The notes under the pieces: model-generated | What the model saw: only the letters and a program-made list of their open reading frames with translations | What the model was told of the DNA's origin: nothing | The model's database searches: none | Translations under genes and position numbers: made by a program | DNA from: an uncultured Clostridium sp. | GTDB lineage: Bacteria > Bacillota > Clostridia > Lachnospirales > Lachnospiraceae | Direction: 5' to 3' | NCBI GenBank assembly: GCA_947178445.1 | Contig: CAMWYJ010000017.1 | Coordinates: 1 to 56,802, forward strand | DNA length: 56,802 nt | Shown: one piece after another, positions 17,684 to 26,426 of the stretch | Position numbering within the stretch: the stretch's first letter is position 1 | Layout of the letters: every line of letters begins with the position of its first letter

Positions 17684-18227
17684 TTCCCTCTCCTCTCAAA
17701 CTGTCAAAAATCATACCCATAATCTCCAAATCTTTTAAACAATTTCCCGTTTCCAGCGAATGATTTGCCCCTCCAAAGGTTTTCAGCGGAAGACGCAGCC
17801 TTTGGCAGCTCTCCTCCACAACTGCAGTTTCACACCACGGGTCATTTAATCCATGAAATACAATACCACTTGCTTCTCTTGCAAAGAAAAAGGTCTGCGG
17901 CACAGGAGTAAAATAGATGTGCTTTGCATTGACAGCATGGTCTTTGTCATAAGCTGCCGCCACCACAGTTCCGATACTTTTTGAAATAAACAGCACACTT
18001 TCATACTCGTTAAAATTCACATCACAAAGCAGCTCCTCTGCCTGTGTTCTCGCAATCTGAAAAGACTGCTTCATCTTTTCCTCATTTCCTTTTACATTCT
18101 GGGGAAATCCAGTATAATTGACCTCTATAATCTGGTATCCAGACTCTCTTGCTAACTTCTTTCCATAATATAAAAGAGGTTTATCAGTATGATATCCGAT
18201 GCCCGGAAAAATGACTGCTGCTTTCAT
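17664..18227 (-). CDS. Small alpha/beta hydrolase-fold protein
   Basis: A 187-residue protein opening with an oxyanion-type AAVIFPGIGYHTDKPLLYY. The nucleophile elbow reads SKSIG (S-x-S-x-G), and GGANHSLETG supplies the likely His. There is no signal peptide. The substrate is unknown; small cytoplasmic esterase-like proteins of this size are often thought to act on xenobiotics or acyl groups. It overlaps the GyrI-like gene, which fits a shared small-molecule role. Confidence 0.7.
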   Translation of the reverse strand: MKAAVIFPGIGYHTDKPLLYYGKKLARESGYQIIEVNYTGFPQNVKGNEEKMKQSFQIARTQAEELLCDVNFNEYESVLFISKSIGTVVAAAYDKDHAVNAKHIYFTPVPQTFFFAREASGIVFHGLNDPWCETAVVEESCQRLRLPLKTFGGANHSLETGNCLKDLEIMGMIFDSLRGEGNAIYGI

Positions 18228-18288
18228 GTTAATATCTCCTTTTCTAACTCCCGATTGTAAATTGACACTATTAAGGAATTGTCAGTAT

Positions 18289-20385
18289 TCACTCCATTTC
18301 CAGTACTTCCTCCCATACCGTTGCCTCAGGCCACCCATTTGTATCAAATCCTTTCCGAATCTGTTCACTTATATAGCGAAGCTTTGCCTTGATTCCATCA
18401 TATCTCACATTGCTTTTGCGGGTATCTGTGTCATCCATCATGGCATATTCCATAATGCGTGCCCGATCCTCATGTGGATAGCTCTTTGCATACAAATCAA
18501 TGAAATAAGCATCCTCATCTGCTTCACCTGCCACATAATCCCAGTTTCGATTTTCTTCATTTGCATGGTAATCATTGTCATACTCAAATCCTTCAGGATT
18601 CAGCTTATCCCACACCTCATAATCAAAAAAAGCGGTATCATCCATATTGAGATATATTTCGATTGCATGAAAAATCTCATGATATACGGTATTTTCCAAA
18701 TCTGCCCAACTGTTAATATCCAGGACAAGAAATGTAATCCCGTCCATTGTATTTTGGATACCAATCGAAGTATCGATTGCCGACTCATCAATTGGCAAAA
18801 TATCATTTGCCAAATAGATTTTCAGCCTGCTGTTTTCCTCCGTTTCTAACTGTGCAAGCATCCCTTTCGGATATTTTCCCAGAGCCTTTTCTAATATGTC
18901 AAGAGCCTTTTCTATCCTTATTATATTATTCGAAACCTCATACTTGTAATCATCCGAAGGACAAGAGGATATCTCATTCCCCAAATAGATTTCAACACCA
19001 TATTTCTTTCCAATATCCCCCGCACGCTCCCGCATGGTTTTGATCCCTTCTTCATCCGGCTTTGAAGGATCCTGCCAGCTATACAGATAACTTTTTAAAT
19101 CTCCAGTTGCACTGCTTTCCTTTGTCAGATCCCATACAAGCCATCTTTTCTTTGAAGCATCAATATAACAGACCACGCAATCTGCCTCCGGTATATACAC
19201 AGCATCATAGTTGCTGATACACTCGTCTTCATTCTGTACATAATAGAAATCCATAGCATACGGGCACATTCCACTCTCTAAATCATATTGGCAAAAAGAA
19301 AGCCTTGATACAGACTGTCCCTCTTTTCGTTCATTTCCGGTAACCTCCTGGTACTCCTTTTCTGCATTTTCTACCTGTACACTACTCATCAATGCCTTCT
19401 GCCGCAAACACATATGCTTACAACCGTTATACTCCCTGTAATCCTTTAAAGAAAGTACCTTCGGCATCTCTTCCCTGTCTTTGCCATATATATATTCATA
19501 TAGCCCATTATCTTCACAGATAAACGCATAATCATCCTCACCTGACATAACATTCAAAACAGGCGCTGTATCCTGGTACAACACCTTTCCGCTGCCAAGC
19601 TCACGTATTTCGTATAGAAATTCCTCCCTTTCCATATCATAATAGTTAAATACAAGGCAGGAATCCTTCTCTAACAGTCCTACTACATCACCATTGCCAA
19701 ATTCAAATGAAATATCCTGAAATAATTCCTCCACCTCATCCGTATCCGCATGATAACAGAAAAAACCTCCTTTTTCATAGTCTGCATAATAAACGCTCAT
19801 TCTGTTTTGGGACAACACCATCGTCCCTGTAGAGCCTGTTTTGAGATTGATTCTGCTTTGTTCCTCTAACCTTTGATCATATATGTAAATTTCTGATGTC
19901 TCCATATTACCGACACGAATACAACCTTCATCATCAATCGTTATATTTTCAGACATATAAATTCCCTGAGGAAGCTCTAATTTTGCCTTCACTTCAACCA
20001 AAAGTGGATGAATCAGATACAAACTATACACATTCTGCATTGACTGTTCTAACACGAGAACCTGCTCTCCATAGGGTTCCATTGCTATAATCCAGTCTGT
20101 ATCTTTAATCCATTCATCTATCATAAGTTCATACACATTATCCGTTCCGTCTATCGGATTTTCTTCTATCGTCCAATCTTTATAGGCAATGCTGGTTTTC
20201 GCAGTCTCCCCTAAAACTGTGTCATCCGTACCTTCTTCTGTTTCCTGTGTATCATAAATCGCTTCCTGACTCTGTTTTGCCAAGTCTGATGTCTGACTAT
20301 CTGAAAACGGTCCGCAGCCTGTCAAACCCAAAAGCAGTGTGATCAAAAAGAAAAGAACCTGTTTTTTTCTTTTTATAGCCGGCAT
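18289..20385 (-). CDS. Lipoprotein with putative zinc metallopeptidase domain
   Basis: A lipobox (LGLTGC near residue 24) predicts a lipid anchor. The N-terminal 400 residues look like a WD/propeller-like repeat region. The C-terminal part carries HEIFH at residues of about 569-573 and a downstream acidic helix (GEADEDAYF), the pattern of a zincin with HExxH. The substrate is unknown. AGGAGG precedes the ATG. It stands between a hydrolase pair and a lipase, with repeat DNA directly upstream. Similar propeller plus enzyme lipoproteins are common in this family of gut bacteria. Confidence 0.65.
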   Translation of the reverse strand: MPAIKRKKQVLFFLITLLLGLTGCGPFSDSQTSDLAKQSQEAIYDTQETEEGTDDTVLGETAKTSIAYKDWTIEENPIDGTDNVYELMIDEWIKDTDWIIAMEPYGEQVLVLEQSMQNVYSLYLIHPLLVEVKAKLELPQGIYMSENITIDDEGCIRVGNMETSEIYIYDQRLEEQSRINLKTGSTGTMVLSQNRMSVYYADYEKGGFFCYHADTDEVEELFQDISFEFGNGDVVGLLEKDSCLVFNYYDMEREEFLYEIRELGSGKVLYQDTAPVLNVMSGEDDYAFICEDNGLYEYIYGKDREEMPKVLSLKDYREYNGCKHMCLRQKALMSSVQVENAEKEYQEVTGNERKEGQSVSRLSFCQYDLESGMCPYAMDFYYVQNEDECISNYDAVYIPEADCVVCYIDASKKRWLVWDLTKESSATGDLKSYLYSWQDPSKPDEEGIKTMRERAGDIGKKYGVEIYLGNEISSCPSDDYKYEVSNNIIRIEKALDILEKALGKYPKGMLAQLETEENSRLKIYLANDILPIDESAIDTSIGIQNTMDGITFLVLDINSWADLENTVYHEIFHAIEIYLNMDDTAFFDYEVWDKLNPEGFEYDNDYHANEENRNWDYVAGEADEDAYFIDLYAKSYPHEDRARIMEYAMMDDTDTRKSNVRYDGIKAKLRYISEQIRKGFDTNGWPEATVWEEVLEME

Positions 20386-20402
20386 ATATTTTCCTCCTCG
20401 TA

Positions 20403-20450
20403 CCTAGGCAATTACGAAACTCTCTATTTATTTTTAAATCCTGGGTTCGG
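20403..20450. repeat. Dispersed intergenic repeat, family 1 (half copy)
   Basis: CCTAGG (20403-20408) pairs with CCTGGG (20440-20445) using one G-T. The loop shares AATTACGAAACTCTCTATTT with the copy at 11103. It sits 18 bases upstream of the lipoprotein gene, so it lies in that gene's promoter or leader. Confidence 0.6.
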
Positions 20451-20594
20451 AATCACTTCATTATTTTTAAAAATTGATTTTCTTAAATTATAGAAATGTC
20501 CATACCGCTAGAATACCACATTTGAGGGATAACGCAAACAGTATTTTAATTCTTAATCAGGTAATAACGATTATGCCGTGTTCCCTTTCCATGC

Positions 20595-21947
20595 TCAAAA
20601 TCCCTTCTTCTTAAGTTCTGCTACAAGCTGCACATAAAACTCACGGACATCAAACCCTTCAAAATTTTCACGGTTTAAATCAATCATATCCCCATGGGAA
20701 ATTCCTCTCTTCCCTTTTACCGTCAAAAAACGGTAATCTTCTCCCCATGGAAAGGAACATTCCCCTACCAATCCATCATTTGCACCATCAAAGGATTTTA
20801 CCAAATGATAAGAAAAGTTCAATGGGAAACGCCCATTTGATGCGAAATTAAGCTTCGAGCCAACACTCTGGTAATACACCCCGTCCACATTTAACACGGT
20901 TTCATTCCGCTTCCTGCAAACAGATGCTGTCAAATCCTTTACCGCCGCCATAAAATCCGGATTATGGTCTCCAAGCTTATGGAGCGCTGCATTGTATGTT
21001 CCCGCAAGTACATCCTGTCGCTTTTTCGGGATTTTTAAAAGCAGATAATCCGCAAATTCGCAGCCCCGGTGCGGTGTATTAATCGTTGTGAGGGAAGCAA
21101 CAAATGGTGCCATGCCAAGCATGGACACTGCATAGCGGCTGTCAAGTCCCCCTTTGGAATGGGCAATGATATTCACCTTATCCGCTCCTGTTTCCTTTAA
21201 AACCTCTTTGATCCGTTTTGCAAGCTCTGATGCACAATCTTTTACAGATGCCGCCGACTGCTGGTTTCCATAATAGACAACTGCACCATTTTTCTCTAGT
21301 TCTTTTGGTATACGCCCCCAGTAGTTGAGATACCGGAAATCCCGGAAAAACACACCATGGACGAGTAACACCGGATATTTCGTCTTACAGATTTGATAAT
21401 CTTTACGTTTCTCATTTAAAATAATCTTGTCATTTTCAACCTTCACCTCTTTTGAAACAGTATGGATAATCAGCCCAAGGGCTACCAAGTGCGCAATCGG
21501 TATCCAGCCGCATAAAATACCAATCACACGAATTTTTATGCCAAGCTGTGCAGAAGTGGTATACACACGGATAATTCCATTCCAGAATACGATGGTTTCT
21601 GTCAAAATAACAATCAGTGTATTGATCAGCCATAGCTTGGGCTCTTTGATCAACGAACCGGTAAAAAGACCGCCTGCAAATCCCACAATGGAGTAAATAA
21701 CGGAAATGCCTGTTGATATTAAAAATAAAACCAGCAGTTCACAACCATTGCCGCAAATCCTAAGCCGCACGGATTTTAATCCCATATTAAAGATAGACGG
21801 AACAAAATTCAGATACAAAAACGCCAGCAGCACTACCGGTATGAGCCATACCCAGCCTGTCATCTTCACAACAGAGTAAACGTTTGCCATTATTACAACT
21901 ACCGCTGCCTTTATAATCCGTAAGCTCCATTTTTCGATATTCTTCAT
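20595..21947 (-). CDS. Membrane-anchored triacylglycerol lipase/esterase-like protein
   Basis: Four or five N-terminal membrane helices (residues of about 10-170) precede an alpha/beta hydrolase domain. The hydrolase has the oxyanion strand YPVLLVHGVFFRD, the nucleophile elbow IIAHSKGGLDSRYA and a C-terminal GISHGDM with the likely catalytic His. The lipase fold resembles secreted Firmicute lipases (NTPHRG is a family landmark). The ATG at 21947 is chosen because AGGTGGG lies 7 bases upstream. Helices in front of a lipase are unusual and suggest activity at the membrane or on membrane lipids. Confidence 0.8.
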   Translation of the reverse strand: MKNIEKWSLRIIKAAVVVIMANVYSVVKMTGWVWLIPVVLLAFLYLNFVPSIFNMGLKSVRLRICGNGCELLVLFLISTGISVIYSIVGFAGGLFTGSLIKEPKLWLINTLIVILTETIVFWNGIIRVYTTSAQLGIKIRVIGILCGWIPIAHLVALGLIIHTVSKEVKVENDKIILNEKRKDYQICKTKYPVLLVHGVFFRDFRYLNYWGRIPKELEKNGAVVYYGNQQSAASVKDCASELAKRIKEVLKETGADKVNIIAHSKGGLDSRYAVSMLGMAPFVASLTTINTPHRGCEFADYLLLKIPKKRQDVLAGTYNAALHKLGDHNPDFMAAVKDLTASVCRKRNETVLNVDGVYYQSVGSKLNFASNGRFPLNFSYHLVKSFDGANDGLVGECSFPWGEDYRFLTVKGKRGISHGDMIDLNRENFEGFDVREFYVQLVAELKKKGF

Positions 21948-22068
21948 CGTATTTCCCACCTTTATCCTCAAAAAATGCCATTCTTCCCTATTATTACACA
22001 CATTTCTCCATTTCTCAACGCAAAATCCTTTTATCCGCCACCTTTTTCAAAAAAATTTTGCAAATTTG

Positions 22069-22098
22069 AAGACACTCCCATCCCTGCTTCGTTATAAT
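22069..22098 (+). promoter_or_regulatory. Possible promoter of the sigma/anti-sigma operon
   Basis: A perfect TATAAT (22093-22098) lies 18 bases after AAGACA (22069-22074), which matches four bases of a -35 box. It is 45 bases upstream of the proposed sigma start. ECF operons often autoregulate through their own promoter; this one looks like a housekeeping promoter. Confidence 0.4.
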
Positions 22099-22142
22099 AG
22101 ATTGAAAAGGTAATTACAGACCGAAGGAAGGGAGGCGGTTTT

Positions 22143-22688
22143 ATCACAGAGGAAGAATATTTTGAATATCTGATGGATACCTATGGCAATCTTGTCTATT
22201 CTATCTGCTATAAAACCTGCGGCAACCCCTTCGATGCAGAGGACTTAACACAGGATGTATTTTTAGCGGCTTACCGGAATCTCTTTCGCTTTGACCGGAC
22301 TTATGAAAAGGCCTGGCTTTGCAAAATAGCCTCCCGAAAATGCCTTGATTTTCTAAAATCTGCCACCCGGCGGATACTTCCAGCAGATGATACATTTTTA
22401 GAGGATTCCTCCACAAAAAATCCGGATACTGACAGCAGTCCCGTTGAAGAAGCAATGCTAGAGACGGAGGCACGTCACCGGCTTTTAGTTGCCTGCAAAC
22501 AGTTAAAACCACCCTATGATGTAGTTGCAAGGCTTCACTTTTATGAGGAACTGACCGCTTCCGAGATTGCAGCAGCACAACAGGAAAATGTAAAAACAGT
22601 ACAGACCAGAATTTACCGTGCAAAAGCAATGCTAAAAAAGGCATTACGACCCGAGCATAAATTACAGTCAGAAAGGAGTAAAGTATAA
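22143..22688 (+). CDS. ECF RNA polymerase sigma factor
   Basis: A sigma-70 family protein. Region 2 (NPFDAEDLTQDVFLAAYRNLF) and region 4 (YDVVARLHFYEELTASEIAAAQQENVKTVQTRIYRAKAML) are complete. The first ATG is at 22173, but it lacks a ribosome site and cuts into helix 1. The frame stays open upstream (ITEEEYFEYL) to an ATC at 22143, which sits 7 bases after AAGGGAGG, exactly where an ATG is expected. I therefore prefer 22143 as a non-canonical start; 22173 remains possible. The stop overlaps the anti-sigma start (TAATG). Confidence 0.85.
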   Translation: MTEEEYFEYLMDTYGNLVYSICYKTCGNPFDAEDLTQDVFLAAYRNLFRFDRTYEKAWLCKIASRKCLDFLKSATRRILPADDTFLEDSSTKNPDTDSSPVEEAMLETEARHRLLVACKQLKPPYDVVARLHFYEELTASEIAAAQQENVKTVQTRIYRAKAMLKKALRPEHKLQSERSKV

Positions 22689-23278
22689 TGGATGAGACAT
22701 TTTTAAAACTATTACAGGAAATGGCAAATACGCCTGATTTTCCATGTGAACCAGAAACGCCGGAAGACTTTTTAAACGTTTCCACAACTGCTGCCAATCA
22801 AAAAGCTGAACAATTGGCTGATCACATAACTAATACTTCTTTCGAAACAGATACCGTAATGCCTGCATATCTGAAATCCCAGATTATAAACCGGAGCCAT
22901 CAGCCGGATATCCAGCGCATCACAGATAATCCCACCCCCAAAAAACCTGTTTCCAGACAGCTTGAACTCTTTTTTTATAGCTGTAAGGTGGCTGGTGCGG
23001 TGGCCGCCGCATTTGTAATAATGATTACCACTTCTGCAACCACACAATGGATTCGAAAGAACGACGGCAGCCTAAATGACAGCCCGTTTTCATTCAGCAA
23101 TTCGGATACCGGCAGGCAATGGAATAGCAGGAATCCCAAAACCGACAACACAAATACGGAAAAAAGTACAATCCACATAACAGAGAGCTTTAGCAAAGGC
23201 AGTTCCGCCTTTACAAACTGGCTGCAAAACATATCCGATTTTCTTGTAAACAGCAATGATAACGGATTAGATACATGA
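22688..23278 (+). CDS. Probable anti-sigma factor (single-pass membrane protein)
   Basis: A 196-residue protein with an N-terminal cytoplasmic part, one membrane helix (VAGAVAAAFVIMITTSATTQWI, residues of about 104-124) and a polar outer tail rich in Asn and Ser. It lacks the HxxxCxxC zinc motif. Its start overlaps the sigma stop by one base. Position, coupling and topology support an anti-sigma role; the family is not otherwise recognised. Confidence 0.7.
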   Translation: MDETFLKLLQEMANTPDFPCEPETPEDFLNVSTTAANQKAEQLADHITNTSFETDTVMPAYLKSQIINRSHQPDIQRITDNPTPKKPVSRQLELFFYSCKVAGAVAAAFVIMITTSATTQWIRKNDGSLNDSPFSFSNSDTGRQWNSRNPKTDNTNTEKSTIHITESFSKGSSAFTNWLQNISDFLVNSNDNGLDT

Positions 23279-23294
23279 CAGATGTTTTGTATCG

Positions 23295-23430
23295 CATAGA
23301 AACAAACATTTTAGCAAGCAATCAATTTGTGCGAATAACGAGCCAAGCGTGGGTGCCTGCACACAATTTGGCGACTATCGCAACAAACGGAGTTTGCAAA
23401 GCAAAATTGGTTACAAAGATTGGAGGTTTT
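23295..23430. repeat. Dispersed intergenic repeat, family 2 (copy B)
   Basis: It contains ATCAATTTGTGCGAATAACG, then AGCCAAGCGT, shared with the reverse complement of 21-75, and GCACACAATTTGGCGACTAT, which resembles the reverse complement of 45085-45155. It fills the 155-base gap between the anti-sigma gene and the next operon gene. Confidence 0.55.
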
Positions 23431-23433
23431 TTT

Positions 23434-23988
23434 ATGACAAAACAAAAAAAAGGATTTTTATTATTTATTTGCTCGCTCCTTCCAGGCGCCGGAGAGCTTT
23501 ACATGGGCTTCCGCAAAATGGGAATGAGTATTACATTGCTCTTTTGGGGTATCATCGCCTGTGCCACTATCACAGGATTTGATGAACTAACCTTTCTTCT
23601 GCCGGTTTTATGGCTTTATAGCTTCTTCAATGCACACAACTTAAAAAGCTTAAGCAATGAAGAGTTTCTGGCCGTAGAAGATCACTATATCCTTGTGGAT
23701 CTTTTGGTAAACAATGAAGAATTACAAAGCGGTGCCATCATCAAAAAATACCGCAGCCTTTTAGCAGGATTATTGATTTTATTTGGTGTGTGCGGTGTCT
23801 TCAACGTCATCATTGACATTTTAGGCGAATTTTTCGCACCTCCTTCTTATGTGCTCAAAATCCTTCAAAATATTCGATATGCGCTTCCAGGTTTTGTAAT
23901 CTCTATCGCATTGATTGTACTGGGTATAAAATTGATTTTAGGGAAAAAGGAGGAGCTTTTGCATGACAGAATCGACAATAACAAATAA
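23434..23988 (+). CDS. Multi-pass membrane protein of the sigma operon
   Basis: A 184-residue protein with four predicted helices. It begins with a TM2-like pair (SLLPGAGELYMGFRKMGMSITLLFWGI), which is typical of small membrane proteins of unknown role. The ATG at 23434 follows TTGGAGG. The longer open frame reaching back to 23275 runs through repeat DNA and is not used. It overlaps the next gene by 26 bases. Confidence 0.75.
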   Translation: MTKQKKGFLLFICSLLPGAGELYMGFRKMGMSITLLFWGIIACATITGFDELTFLLPVLWLYSFFNAHNLKSLSNEEFLAVEDHYILVDLLVNNEELQSGAIIKKYRSLLAGLLILFGVCGVFNVIIDILGEFFAPPSYVLKILQNIRYALPGFVISIALIVLGIKLILGKKEELLHDRIDNNK

Positions 23989-24358
23989 AAATCCTCAGGA
24001 AATGACCATTTCACCAAATGAGGCTTTGACAGATTCAGACAAAATTCCACCTATAAACAGAAGTGTACACCGTGTAGGCTCCATAACCTTTGGAATTATC
24101 CTTATCCTTTTAGGTATTTTGCTGTTATTACGCCTCATTATCCCGGCGCTCACCTATACTGTCATCCTCGACTTCTGGCCGGTAACATTGATCGTTCTGG
24201 GGCTGGAAGTCCTGATTGCCAATATGCGCAGTGAGCAGGTTACATTTCAATTTGATGGCTGGTCTGTTTTCTTTCTTTTTATGATACTAGGATTTACCAT
24301 ATGTATTGGAATACTGGATTATATTCTGGTTCATTGGCCACAAAATATTGTTCTATAA
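23963..24358 (+). CDS. LiaF/DUF5668-type membrane protein
   Basis: A 131-residue protein with a polar N-terminus and three to four helices (ITFGIILILLGILLLLRLIIP, ILDFWPVTLIVLGLEVLI, FFLFMILGFTICIGILDYIL). The FWPxxLIxLGxExL pattern is shared with the N-terminal region of LiaF-like envelope-stress proteins. The AGGAGG site lies inside the upstream gene. An envelope-stress output of the sigma factor is inferred from context. Confidence 0.7.
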   Translation: MTESTITNKNPQEMTISPNEALTDSDKIPPINRSVHRVGSITFGIILILLGILLLLRLIIPALTYTVILDFWPVTLIVLGLEVLIANMRSEQVTFQFDGWSVFFLFMILGFTICIGILDYILVHWPQNIVL

Positions 24359-24366
24359 TCACGGTT

Positions 24367-24392
24367 GGAGAATTTCGCTTTCGAAATTCTCC
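24367..24392 (+). terminator. Terminator-like hairpin after the sigma operon
   Basis: A perfect 11-bp repeat (GGAGAATTTCG, CTTT loop, CGAAATTCTCC) lies 8 bases after the last stop. The T-run after it is short (ACTTTTA). Confidence 0.5.
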
Positions 24393-24760
24393 ACTTTTAC
24401 CGGCTTGTGGATGCCGTCAGCGTGCATTTCAATTCAACTCGAATAAAGAGGGGAGTTACTTGTGTTTTTGCATACTATTCACATTTTTTCTTTAATCATA
24501 TCTCATTTTTATATATGCATATCTTTTCAAAAAAATCAGATTATATCCAGAATTTACGCCACATTATCTCAATCAACACAATCTCTTTTTACTTAATTAC
24601 ATTTATTTTGCCTGTTTTTTCATTTAGAAAAACAATCATTTTCTGTTCATAGATACAGCGTCCATTTCGGCTATTCACATTTTTTCGCAGCTTTTTCACA
24701 CGCATTTTTATCACATAATTCGAGTCATTCATGTTTTTTAATTATATCCAGTCTTTTTCA
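24393..24760. other. AT-rich intergenic region
   Basis: About 370 bases between converging transcription units. A frame of 95 codons here has no ribosome site and no family resemblance. I see nothing else in it. Confidence 0.4.
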
Positions 24761-25336
24761 CTATTGATACCGCCATCCATTCTCCTTTAGCCATCTGCGT
24801 CTAGCCATGTAATCTGGCATATGCTCCTCTACCTTGTTCCAAAATGCTTTTGAATGGTTCGCTTCTATCATGTGACACAATTCATGTACCACAATATAAT
24901 CCACCATTTTCTCAGGCAGCAAAATTACCTGCCAAATATAAGCAATCGTTCCCTTGCTCTTCGTACAGCATCCCCAATAGCTCTTTGCTGTTGTAATCCG
25001 GATTTTCTCATAGCTTACACCAATCTTTTCACAGTAAGTATCTGTCTTTGCTTTCACCAGGTCATAGGCTAGTTCTTTTCGTTTTGCCAGCGGCAGCTTC
25101 CGCAAGTGCTCCTGTTCCAAAAACTCCTCCTCATAATCCTCATACCGCTTTGCCTGCTTATAGATCCAAAATTCCTTTTGTTTTATAAATTTCTCGATTT
25201 CCTTATCCTTCATAGACATTGGTGCCTGCACAAAAAGCCTGCCTCCACGTGCTACCTGAATCTGGAGTCTTGCCCCTTTTTTCCTTGAAAAAACGATGTC
25301 CAGATGTATATCCTCAATATCGATTGATTCCTTCAT
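24761..25336 (-). CDS. YgjP/DUF45-family metallopeptidase
   Basis: A 191-residue cytoplasmic zincin. It shows the family N-terminal strands (RLQIQVARGGRLFVQAP), SYWGCCTKSKGTIAYIWQVILLP, the zinc motif VVHELCH, then HSKAFWNKVEEHMPDY with the third ligand. The usual text SRWGSC reads SYWGCC here. A role in SprT-like repair or quality control is suspected for the family but not shown. Confidence 0.88.
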   Translation of the reverse strand: MKESIDIEDIHLDIVFSRKKGARLQIQVARGGRLFVQAPMSMKDKEIEKFIKQKEFWIYKQAKRYEDYEEEFLEQEHLRKLPLAKRKELAYDLVKAKTDTYCEKIGVSYEKIRITTAKSYWGCCTKSKGTIAYIWQVILLPEKMVDYIVVHELCHMIEANHSKAFWNKVEEHMPDYMARRRWLKENGWRYQ

Positions 25337-25422
25337 AACAATTCCCTGCCTTTAACAGTCATTTCAAGTATATAGCATAACACAAATCCTGTCCTTTGCA
25401 AGAACAAACACTTTCAGGCAAA

Positions 25423-25460
25423 GAAAAAGCCGCAGCAGCCATTGCCTATGCGGCTTTTTC
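25423..25460 (-). terminator. Terminator of the secreted-protein gene
   Basis: GAAAAAGCCGCA (25423-25434) pairs with TGCGGCTTTTTC (25449-25460) and a T-run follows on the minus strand. It comes 7 bases after the stop at 25467. Confidence 0.85.
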
Positions 25461-25466
25461 TCATTT

Positions 25467-26411
25467 TTATTTTATTGTTTCTTTTCCATTTTCTATCTCA
25501 ATTGTAACCTTTTTTCTCTTTCTCGTCTTATAATTATACTTATAGTAATCATCTCCGTAATACCTATGTGTACCATATATACAATATGTACCTGTCACCT
25601 TATATATATTGATTTTTCCAGTTTTGCTCGAAAATTCCCCAAGCTTTTTAATGCCTTTTCCATTTGGATTGCACCGGTACAATTCTCTTTTTTCTATTCT
25701 CATACATGTGATAATTGCGGAATCCCTTGAATAGTATAATTTCCCATCAATAAAACCGAATGAATCACCGTCATTGCTTAGCTGCTTTATTTTTTTCAAA
25801 CCGGATGCAGTGAGCTTATAAAGTTCAACTATGTGTTCCCCATCTTCATTGTAACCCGGTTCTGAAACGGCATATCTTCCCTTCTGGTCTGTAATACTAC
25901 AATTTCTTATTTTCTGTACGACCTTTTTTTTCGCAATATTATAGACACAGGTGTCATTCTGCTCATCATCGCCACAGGTCAGATAAATATTGTTTTTGTA
26001 TACTGCACTGATAACTGTATAAAAATCCTTCTTAGAGCCTACAATCCTCTTTATTCTCTTTTTCTTACAGCTGTTCAAATAATACTGGTATAATACCTTC
26101 CCTGTCCGATCCATATAATATGTCTTTGCTCCATCACATAAAAATGTACAGGAATATTTGCAGGTCATTGGCGTTTTAATATATCCGCTATACTTTGACC
26201 TGCTTACATAAACATATCCGGATGCATACTTAAAATAGTATAAACCATGTTTTATAATTGTTTTGCTGTCATCCGCTTCTATTTTAATTTTTTTCCAGGA
26301 TACAGCAGATGCCTGTCTATCATTTATCAGTACAATAGAAAATACAATTGCCGCAAAAAAGAAAATTTTCTTCATATTTACTTTTCGTTTTCTATTCTTC
26401 ATCTGCTTCAT
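25467..26411 (-). CDS. Secreted beta-propeller-like hypothetical protein
   Basis: A signal peptide (KKIFFFAAIVFSIVLINDRQASA) is followed by about 280 Lys- and Tyr-rich residues with repeating strand patterns (DGKLYYSRDS, YRCNPNGKGIKKLGEF). These resemble DUF5050-like propeller blades. There is no lipobox or wall anchor. The start at 26411 follows AGGGGG, which overlaps the gatB stop, so it is coupled to gatCAB. An alternative ATG lies at 26375. The function is unknown. Confidence 0.65.
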   Translation of the reverse strand: MKQMKNRKRKVNMKKIFFFAAIVFSIVLINDRQASAVSWKKIKIEADDSKTIIKHGLYYFKYASGYVYVSRSKYSGYIKTPMTCKYSCTFLCDGAKTYYMDRTGKVLYQYYLNSCKKKRIKRIVGSKKDFYTVISAVYKNNIYLTCGDDEQNDTCVYNIAKKKVVQKIRNCSITDQKGRYAVSEPGYNEDGEHIVELYKLTASGLKKIKQLSNDGDSFGFIDGKLYYSRDSAIITCMRIEKRELYRCNPNGKGIKKLGEFSSKTGKINIYKVTGTYCIYGTHRYYGDDYYKYNYKTRKRKKVTIEIENGKETIK

Positions 26412-26426
26412 CCTTATTCCTACCCC

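Noticed and set aside
23275..23433. Upstream extension of the membrane-protein gene
   Set aside because: It runs through repeat DNA, while TTGGAGG marks the ATG at 23434.
24365..24652. Plus-strand frame of 95 codons
   Set aside because: It begins inside the terminator-like hairpin, has no ribosome site, and the translation is an unstructured mix of aromatic residues from AT-rich DNA.
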